Positions 57,243 through 64,000 of a stretch of DNA of 64,000 nucleotides are shown here, piece after piece. The notes under the pieces were generated by a model. It did not search any database. It was not told the DNA's origin and was given only the letters and a program-made list of their open reading frames with translations. The DNA is from Methylotenera sp. (GTDB lineage: Bacteria > Pseudomonadota > Gammaproteobacteria > Burkholderiales > Burkholderiaceae_C): NCBI GenBank assembly GCA_021738245.1, contig JAIPCJ010000002.1, positions 1 to 64,000 on the forward strand, given 5' to 3'. The translations under genes were made by a program, and so were the position numbers. The first letter of the stretch is position 1. Each line of letters begins with the position of its first letter.

Positions 57243-59269
57243 GTCGGACCAGGCAGTTGGCGGAGTTGGACCTGCCCATTGAAGCAGGCCGCATCAAAGT
57301 CTTGCAGCAGAGCCGCGAGCATATCCGCGTTGGGCGCCTCCACCGCCGTGATGCCGACCCCGCGGTTGCGGCCCTCGGCCTTGGCCTTGTAGAGCACCAT
57401 GTCGGCCCAGTTGACCGCCTGCTCCCAATGCAGGCGCAGCTCGGCCCCGGCCGCGCCGCCGAGCGGGAAGCTGGCAAAGCCGATGGAGGCGGTCACGCGC
57501 AAGGGCCCGACCGGCGTGTCGATGGTCTGCCCACCGATGCCGCGCAGCACGCGGTCGGCCATCAGCGCGAGATCCTCGCCCGGCAAGGATGGCGAGAACA
57601 CCAGGAACTCCTCGCCCCCCCAGCGCACCACCAGGTCGGACTCCCGCACCGCCGCGCGGATGCGGCGGGCCACCTCGACGATCACCGCATCGCCCGCGGC
57701 ATGACCGTGCCAGTCGTTGATGTTCTTGAAGTGATCGATGTCGATCATCATCAGCGCGCCCGCGAAACCGTCGTCGGGCTGCTCGCGGGTGCGCTGGTCC
57801 ATGACCGACAGGAAGTGGCGGCGATTGGACAGATCGGTGAGCGGGTCGCGCTCGCTTTGCGCACGCAGCAGGCGCTGATTGGCCGTCAGGCGCGCCTGCG
57901 CGCGCCGCATGCGCACCAGCGTGACGACCACCAGGCCCAGCGAGAGCAGCAGCAGCGCCCCCACCGCAAAGCCCACCTTCTGCGCGAGCTGCTGGTTGGC
58001 GAGCTGCTGGTCCTTGAGCTGGCCGTCGCGGGCCAGCAGGTCGAGATCGCGCTGCTTGGCGGCGCTGTCGTACTTGCGCCCCAGTTCCTCCAGTGCGGCC
58101 GCCCGGTTGCGCTCGTTGGCACGGTCGGTGAGCTCACGCTCGGCGTGCAGCGCCGTGAGCGCCTCCTTGAACTGCCCGGCCTCGGCCCAGGTGTCGGCCA
58201 GTTCGCGCAGCTCGCGCGCGCGCAGCACGAAGTCGCTCGGGTCCACGCCAAACTCGCTGACCCGCGTCAGCTCCAGGCGCGCCTGCTCGAACTGCCGCAG
58301 CTTGATGTGAGCCACCGCCAGGTTGTGGTGCAGGCTGCGCTCGTAGAAGCGGTCGCCGAAGCGCTGCAGCACCGGCAGCGCGCGCTGGCCGGCAGCCAGG
58401 GCTTCCTTCAACATGCCCTGGTGCATGTAGGAGTCGACCAGGTTGGAGCGCAGCACTGCGGCCAGATGCGGCGCGTCGGCCTGCTCGGCCAGCAGCAGGC
58501 CGGCCTCGAAGGCGCTGCGCGCGGCGGCCATGTCACGGGCGCGGCGCTCGATCGCGCCCTCGTAGTTGCGCACCCGCGCGCCGGCCACCAGGTCGCCGGC
58601 AGCCTCGGTCTCGGCGGCGCGCAGCTCGGCGCGGGCCGCGTCAATCTTGTCCTGCGACTGCAAGGCCACGGCGAGCATGCCGAGGCTGACGGCCGCGAGA
58701 TGCTTGTCTTCACCGCCGCGCGCCAGCGCCAGGCTGCGGCGCGATGAACTCTCGGCGAGCGCGAACGCACCCTGGGCGTACTGCTCGCGCTGCTGCAATC
58801 GCAGGGCCTCCCAGGCGCTGCGGAAGTCGCATCCCAGCTCGCGCACCGCGCGCCGCTCGTCGCCCTGCGGGCAGCGCTTGTCGAACTCGTTGAGCGCCCG
58901 AAGCGCCAGCGGCGCGGCCGGCTTGCCGGCACGCTCCAGCGCCAGCGCCCGCAGCAGCCAGCTGGCGCCTGCACCGTCGGTCTGGGTCATCAGCTGTTCG
59001 GCAACGGCTTCGGCCGCGTCGGCCCGGCCCGCCAGCAGCAAGATGCGGCCACGCGCCAGCAGCCAGGCCGCCTCGCGCGGCTGGCCGTGATGGGCCTGGG
59101 CCGGCCAGCGCTGCTGCAGCTCGGCCAGCATGGCCTCGGGCGCGTCGTAGGCGCGGCGGGTGATCTGCGCGAGCAACGCGTCCTCGGCCAGGGTGTCGGT
59201 CGCGGCTGCCGCCAGCGACGACGCCACCAGCAAAGCCGCCCCGAGGATCATGGCGGGCCAACGCCTCAT
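57239..59269 (-). CDS. TPR-GGDEF diguanylate cyclase
   Basis: RESDLVVRWGGEEFLVFS (GGEEF plus RxxD I-site); N-terminal signal and TPR region; TM segment. Confidence 0.92.
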   Translation of the reverse strand: MRRWPAMILGAALLVASSLAAAATDTLAEDALLAQITRRAYDAPEAMLAELQQRWPAQAHHGQPREAAWLLARGRILLLAGRADAAEAVAEQLMTQTDGAGASWLLRALALERAGKPAAPLALRALNEFDKRCPQGDERRAVRELGCDFRSAWEALRLQQREQYAQGAFALAESSSRRSLALARGGEDKHLAAVSLGMLAVALQSQDKIDAARAELRAAETEAAGDLVAGARVRNYEGAIERRARDMAAARSAFEAGLLLAEQADAPHLAAVLRSNLVDSYMHQGMLKEALAAGQRALPVLQRFGDRFYERSLHHNLAVAHIKLRQFEQARLELTRVSEFGVDPSDFVLRARELRELADTWAEAGQFKEALTALHAERELTDRANERNRAAALEELGRKYDSAAKQRDLDLLARDGQLKDQQLANQQLAQKVGFAVGALLLLSLGLVVVTLVRMRRAQARLTANQRLLRAQSERDPLTDLSNRRHFLSVMDQRTREQPDDGFAGALMMIDIDHFKNINDWHGHAAGDAVIVEVARRIRAAVRESDLVVRWGGEEFLVFSPSLPGEDLALMADRVLRGIGGQTIDTPVGPLRVTASIGFASFPLGGAAGAELRLHWEQAVNWADMVLYKAKAEGRNRGVGITAVEAPNADMLAALLQDFDAACFNGQVQLRQLPGPT

Positions 59270-61368
59270 GCGCCGAACTCCCGGGGCATCAACTCGCCCG
59301 CGCCGCTGCTGCGAAAGGTCTGCGGCCCCGACAGCGCCAGCAGCCCGACCTGCCCCTCGGCCCAGGCTGCTTCGAGCCGGGCCGTCAGTTGCGCGGCCGC
59401 CAGCACGTCCGCGGCCTCGATGCGCTCCACGCCGTAGGCCTTGTTGCGGCCATGCGCCTTGGCGAGATACATCACGGTGTCCACCAGATCGATGGCCCGC
59501 TCCCAGGACAGGCGCAGGCCGTGCGGCGGCACGGGCAGGCTGACGAAACCGATGGACGCTGTCACGGGGATGCTGCGGCCGTCCTGCACCACGGGGCGGC
59601 CGCCAATGAGGTCGAGCAGGCGCTGGGCGAGCTGGGCCCCGAACTGCGGCTCATGGCTGCGGGCCACGATCAGGAACTCCTCACCGCCCCAGCGCACGAT
59701 CAGGTCGTCTTCGCGCACGGCCTCGCGCAGCCGGCTGGCGATGTCGATCAGCACCGTGTCGCCCGCGGCATGGCCGTAGCTGTCGTTGATGCGCTTGAAG
59801 TGGTCGATGTCGATCAGGAAGACGCTGGCGGCCAGGCCCTCGCCGCTGGACAGGCTCTTGATGGCCGCCTGGAAGTGCCGCCGGTTGGCCAGCCCGGTCA
59901 GCGGGTCGGTCTCGCTCTGGCGCTTCAGCGAGGCGTTGCTGTGCGCCAGGGCCTCGTTGGTGCGGCGCACGCGGCGGAACACCTGCCACAGCAGGCCCAG
60001 CGACACCAGCACGCAGCCGCCCAGCGCGGCCCACAGCATCAGGGCCAGGTTGCGCTGATGGACCTGCTCGGCCTTGAGGGCGTTGTCGCGGTTGAGCAGC
60101 TCGATGTCTCGCGCGCGCTGCTCGGCATCCTGGCGCTCCTGGGCTTCCAGCAGCAGCTTGCGCGTCTCGTCGCGCAGCACGCGCTCGCTGACGCGCCGGT
60201 GCTCGCGGTAGGCTGCCACGGCGCCGGGCAGGTCGCCGGCACGCTCCAGGTAGCCGGCGAGCTCCTCCCAACCGGCCGACGCATAAGACAGCGCCCCCTG
60301 CTGCTCGTCCAGCGTGTTGCCGGCGCGCACGTCGTCACGGCCTTCGGCCACGCGGCCGAGCGCGATCTTGGCCAGGCCGATGTTGGCCCGCGCCACGCTC
60401 TCGGCGCTGCTGTTGCGGCTGCTGCGCGCCAGCGGCAGGGCCTGCTCGGCCAGCTCCAGCGCCCGGGCCCAGTGCCCCTGGCGCAGATGATGGTCGGCGA
60501 GATTGGCCAGCCCCAGGGCACGCACGGAGTCGGAATCGGCACGCTGGGCCTGCTCCAGCGCATCGGTGTAGGCCTGCAAGGCGATGCCGGGATCGCTGTC
60601 GCCCGAGTACACGATGCCCCGCATCGTGTAGACCCGGTTCAGCGTGACCGGATCGGGGTCTTTCTGGGCCTCGGTGAGGGCCTGGGCGATGAGCTGGCGG
60701 GCGCGCGCGGGCGTGTCGGCACGGTTGGAGGTGAAGGCCAGCTCCATGAGGCTGAGCGCCACGCGCCAGGGCTGGCCCATCTGCTCGCCCAGGCGCTGCG
60801 CGGCGTGGCCGTTGTTCAACGCACTGTCGAGTTCGCCGGAGTCGCTGCAGATGGCCGCCATCTGGTCGTGATAGCGCCAGCGGAACACCGGCCCGGCGGC
60901 AGCAAGCTGGGTGGCGTCCACGGCCAGCAGGCCCTTGCGGGCTTCACGCAGGTCACCCTGGGCACGCAGGTACTCGGCGGTGGCCGTGGCGGCGGCGACC
61001 ACGGCGTTGGGCCGCAAGGCTCCCGCGGGCCAGTCACGCAGTTGCTGCACGAGCTGCTCGCTGAGGCCGCGGTCGCGCGACAGGCCAGCCAGGTGAGCCC
61101 GCAGCGCCAGCACCTCCAGCTCCGCCGCGCTGCCGGGCGCCACGTCCCGGGCCAGGGCTCGCAACTCACGCTCCAGCGGCACCGGACGGGCGCGGGCGGC
61201 CCGCTCGACACGGTCCAGCTCACGACCGAGCTGCGCGTGCTGGGCGGCCGACGCTGCCTCGGCAGGCGCCGGCACGTCGTCACGCGCGGGAGAACAGGCA
61301 CACAACGCCACCAGCGCGGCCAAAGCCGCGCACAGCGTCGATCGTGAAGCCTGAGAGAGTTGCATCAA
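59266..61368 (-). CDS. TPR-GGDEF diguanylate cyclase
   Basis: REDDLIVRWGGEEFLIVA (GGEEF plus RxxD I-site); lipobox LVALCACSPA; 4-nt overlap with 57239..59269. Confidence 0.92.
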   Translation of the reverse strand: MMQLSQASRSTLCAALAALVALCACSPARDDVPAPAEAASAAQHAQLGRELDRVERAARARPVPLERELRALARDVAPGSAAELEVLALRAHLAGLSRDRGLSEQLVQQLRDWPAGALRPNAVVAAATATAEYLRAQGDLREARKGLLAVDATQLAAAGPVFRWRYHDQMAAICSDSGELDSALNNGHAAQRLGEQMGQPWRVALSLMELAFTSNRADTPARARQLIAQALTEAQKDPDPVTLNRVYTMRGIVYSGDSDPGIALQAYTDALEQAQRADSDSVRALGLANLADHHLRQGHWARALELAEQALPLARSSRNSSAESVARANIGLAKIALGRVAEGRDDVRAGNTLDEQQGALSYASAGWEELAGYLERAGDLPGAVAAYREHRRVSERVLRDETRKLLLEAQERQDAEQRARDIELLNRDNALKAEQVHQRNLALMLWAALGGCVLVSLGLLWQVFRRVRRTNEALAHSNASLKRQSETDPLTGLANRRHFQAAIKSLSSGEGLAASVFLIDIDHFKRINDSYGHAAGDTVLIDIASRLREAVREDDLIVRWGGEEFLIVARSHEPQFGAQLAQRLLDLIGGRPVVQDGRSIPVTASIGFVSLPVPPHGLRLSWERAIDLVDTVMYLAKAHGRNKAYGVERIEAADVLAAAQLTARLEAAWAEGQVGLLALSGPQTFRSSGAGELMPREFGA

Positions 61369-61477
61369 GGATGGGGCCTGGCGATCCTGACGCCCGGCAG
61401 GCCCATTTCAGCGCGGTTCGGCACGCCCGCCACGCCAGATGCCACCGGGGAGCGTTGAAATTGCACGTTACCGACCC

Positions 61478-63163
61478 TCAGGCCGGTTGTGCAGCCCCGG
61501 GGTTGTAACCGCGCGGCACCGCCCCGAGCAGGCGCTGCGTGTAGGCTTCACGCGGCGACCGGATCAAGACCTCGGTGGGCGCCTGCTCGACCACGTCGCC
61601 GTTCTGCATCACCAGCACCTCGTCGGAAATGAACTTCACCACGGCCAGGTCGTGGCTGATGAAGATGTAGCTCAGGCCGAATTCGTCCTGCAGGTCGCGC
61701 AGCAGGTTCAGCACCTGCGCCTGCACCGACACATCCAGCGCCGACACCGCCTCGTCCAGCACCAGCACTTCCGGCTGCAGGGTCAGGCAGCGGGCGATGG
61801 CGATGCGCTGGCGCTGGCCACCGGAGAACTCGTGCGGGTACTTGGCCATGGCGGCTTCGTCCAGACCCACGCGCTGGAGCAGCGCCACCGCGCGCGCATC
61901 ACGCTCGGCGGCATCCTTGCCGATGCCATGGATCTCCATCGGCTCGCGCAGGGTCTGGCCGATGGTGAAGCGCGGGTTCAGCGAGGCGTAGGGGTTCTGG
62001 AACACGACCTGGATGCGCCGGCGCATCTGCTGCCAGTCAGCGCCACTGAGCTTGAGCAGGTCACGCCCCTCGAACAGCACCTGGCCGCCGGTGGGCTCGT
62101 GCAGGCGCAGCAGCGTCAGGCCCATGGTGGTCTTGCCAGAGCCCGACTCGCCCACCACGCCCAGCGTGTAACCCTTGCGCAGCTTGAAGTTCACGCCCTT
62201 CACGGCCTTGAACTCGCGCTTGCCGAAGAGGCCGTCCTTGAGCCAGAAGCTCTTCTGCAGTCCCGTGACCTCCAGCAGCACCGGGGCCTCAGGGTCCTTG
62301 GCCCGCGCCTGGCCGGCGGCGCTGCGGCCGGCGATGTGGTCGTCGATGACCGTCAGCCGCGCCGGGTTCTCGGTCAGCGAGGGCCGGCAGGCGAGCAAGG
62401 CCTTGGTGTAGGCGTCCTGCGGGTCGCTGAAGATGCGCTCGACCGGCGCGCTCTCGCGCACCTGCCCGTGGCGCATGACCACGACGTGATCAGAGATCTC
62501 GCCCACCACGCCCAGGTCGTGCGAGATGAACAGCAGGCTCATCTTGTGCGTCTGCTTGAGCTTGGCCATCAGCTCCATGACCTGGCGCTGGATGGTCACG
62601 TCCAGCGCCGTGGTGGGCTCGTCGGCGATCAGCAGCTTCGGCGCGCAGGCCAGGGCGACGGCGATCATCACCCGCTGCTGCTGGCCGCCCGACATCTCGT
62701 GCGGAAAGGCCGACAGGCGCCGCTTGGGCTCCGGGATGCCCACTTCGTGCAGCAGCTCCTCGGCGCGCACCAGGGCCTGGCGGCGTGTCATGCCCATGTG
62801 CTTCATCAGCGGCTCGCAGATTTGCGTGGCCACGTTGAAGACCGGGTTGAGCGAGCTCATCGGGTCCTGGAAGACGCAGGCGATGTCCTTGCCACGAATG
62901 GCCTGCAGCTCGCGCAGGCCCGTCTGCAGCAGGTCGCGGCCCTGGAACAGGATGCGACCCTCGCGCTCGGCATTGGTCGGCAGCAGGTTGAGCACCGACA
63001 TGGCGGTCACGCTCTTGCCCGAGCCCGATTCACCCACCAGCGCGACCGTGCTGTTCTCGGGCACGTCGAAGCTCACGCCCTTGACGGCCAGCTGGCGTTG
63101 CATGACGCCGTCGACACGGCCCATGCGGAAGGCGACCTTGAGGTCCTGGATGCTCAGCAACAT
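61478..63163 (-). CDS. yejF: peptide ABC transporter, tandem ATP-binding protein (YejF-type)
   Basis: Two ABC domains, each with Walker A (GESGSGKS/GESGSGKT) and LSGGQ/FSGGQRQR signatures. Confidence 0.92.
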   Translation of the reverse strand: MLLSIQDLKVAFRMGRVDGVMQRQLAVKGVSFDVPENSTVALVGESGSGKSVTAMSVLNLLPTNAEREGRILFQGRDLLQTGLRELQAIRGKDIACVFQDPMSSLNPVFNVATQICEPLMKHMGMTRRQALVRAEELLHEVGIPEPKRRLSAFPHEMSGGQQQRVMIAVALACAPKLLIADEPTTALDVTIQRQVMELMAKLKQTHKMSLLFISHDLGVVGEISDHVVVMRHGQVRESAPVERIFSDPQDAYTKALLACRPSLTENPARLTVIDDHIAGRSAAGQARAKDPEAPVLLEVTGLQKSFWLKDGLFGKREFKAVKGVNFKLRKGYTLGVVGESGSGKTTMGLTLLRLHEPTGGQVLFEGRDLLKLSGADWQQMRRRIQVVFQNPYASLNPRFTIGQTLREPMEIHGIGKDAAERDARAVALLQRVGLDEAAMAKYPHEFSGGQRQRIAIARCLTLQPEVLVLDEAVSALDVSVQAQVLNLLRDLQDEFGLSYIFISHDLAVVKFISDEVLVMQNGDVVEQAPTEVLIRSPREAYTQRLLGAVPRGYNPGAAQPA

Positions 63164-63178
63164 AAATGTCCCAGTCAG

Positions 63179-63221
63179 TTGGGGTCAGAGCGACTCGCTA
63201 CGCTCGGGCGGTCTGACCCGC
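63179..63221. repeat. REP-like intergenic hairpin
   Basis: TTGGGGTCAGAGCGACTCGCTACGCTCGGGCGGTCTGACCCGCAA; outer GGGTCAGA/TCTGACCC, inner GAGCG/CGCTC. Confidence 0.55.
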
Positions 63222-63223
63222 AA

Positions 63224-64000
63224 TTACTCAAGACCCCGCAGCTTGGGGTCAAGCGCGTCGCGCAGCGCGTCGGTGAACAGCGCGAAGGCGGTGACGAACA
63301 CGGCCATGAAGGCCGTCACGGCGGCGAGCTGCCACCAGTAGCCGAGGATCATCTCGTTCTGGGCTTCGGCCAGCATCGTGCCCCACGACACCTGATCCAC
63401 GCTCACGCCCAGCCCGAGGTAGCTCAGGATGACTTCGCTCTTGATGAAGCTGACCACGTGCAGTGACAGCTGCACCAGCGCCACGTGCGACACATTCGGC
63501 AGGATGTGCTTGAACATGCGCGACCACTGGCTCGCACCGATCGCCTCGGCCGAGCGCACGTACTCGCGCACCCGGTGCTTCATGAACTCGGCGCGCACCA
63601 GCCGGTAGATGCCCGTCCAGCCCGTGAAGGCCAGGATGCACACCACCGCGCCGATGCCCCGCGGGAAGATGGCTGCGAACGCGAAAATCAGCAGGATGGT
63701 CGGGATGGCGGTGAAGACGTTGTAGACCCACTCCAGGAAGTCGCCCACCTTGCCGCCGAAGAAGCCCGACAGCGCCCCCAGCACCGTGCCGATCAAGGTG
63801 GCGACCAGTGCTGCCGCCAGGCCCACGACGATGGACACCTCGGCGCCCTTGATGACCTTGGCCAGCACGTCGCGGCCCAGGCGGTCGCCGCCCAGCGGCA
63901 GGGTCTCGGCCCGGACGATCTCCTCGGTCTTGAAGGCCTTGGCACGCTCGGCCCATTCGGCATAGCGCGGTGCGAGGGGGTCGATGTCGGTCAGGTCGAC
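63224..64000 (-). CDS. yejE: peptide ABC transporter permease (YejE-type), 5' end outside window
   Basis: Open frame to window edge: VDLTDIDPLAPRYAEWAERAKAF...LGRDVLAKVIKGAEVSIVVGLAAALVATLIGTVLGALSGFFGGK. Confidence 0.9.
   Translation of the reverse strand, partial: VDLTDIDPLAPRYAEWAERAKAFKTEEIVRAETLPLGGDRLGRDVLAKVIKGAEVSIVVGLAAALVATLIGTVLGALSGFFGGKVGDFLEWVYNVFTAIPTILLIFAFAAIFPRGIGAVVCILAFTGWTGIYRLVRAEFMKHRVREYVRSAEAIGASQWSRMFKHILPNVSHVALVQLSLHVVSFIKSEVILSYLGLGVSVDQVSWGTMLAEAQNEMILGYWWQLAAVTAFMAVFVTAFALFTDALRDALDPKLRGLE

Noticed and set aside
59389-61347. 652-aa plus-strand ORF opposite a GGDEF protein
   Set aside because: Antisense shadow frame of a well-supported diguanylate cyclase gene
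61439-63466. 675-aa plus-strand ORF opposite yejF
   Set aside because: Antisense shadow frame; YejF signatures on minus strand are clear
1-64000. tRNA or rRNA genes
   Set aside because: None recognised by eye; a tRNAscan-SE/Infernal run would be needed to exclude them formally

Overview
High-GC Burkholderiales-type chromosomal DNA (lineage inferred from gene content and codon usage). Roughly 1-32.5 kb looks accessory. It contains a HEPN/TPR protein, a DUF72 remnant, a large Ni/Co-type metal-efflux block (RcnR/RcnA, CzcCBA-type RND, HupE, MFS), an intact MotA stator gene embedded in the metal locus, a yybP-ykoY Mn riboswitch with a TMEM165-family exporter, a HTH/GIY-YIG protein, an integrase remnant, an amino-acid ABC transporter with a PLP lyase, LysR regulator and TonB receptor, an AT-rich repeat segment, and a RES/Xre toxin-antitoxin operon. 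This part ends at a thymidine kinase gene that lacks its usual N-terminus. About 33-64 kb is more core-like: alkaline phosphatase family protein, head-GIN protein, YpfJ peptidase, an HPr-rel-A type operon (HprK-like kinase, PqqD-like, nucleotidyltransferase), ArgP/ArgO, DadA, PrsT, Hsp70-like, S9 peptidase, GshA, SulP, two coupled TPR-GGDEF cyclases and Yej-type ABC genes. Main leads: (1) a MotA-like stator coupled to a non-MotB secreted partner in an RcnR-linked metal operon, with matching RcnR-type operators at two promoters; (2) an HPr-rel-A operon with a Tat-type protein and an unlisted 75-aa peptide as candidate substrates; (3) a three-gene RES toxin operon with a palindromic operator over a strong promoter. 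All calls come from reading sequence and motifs; no database search was run.
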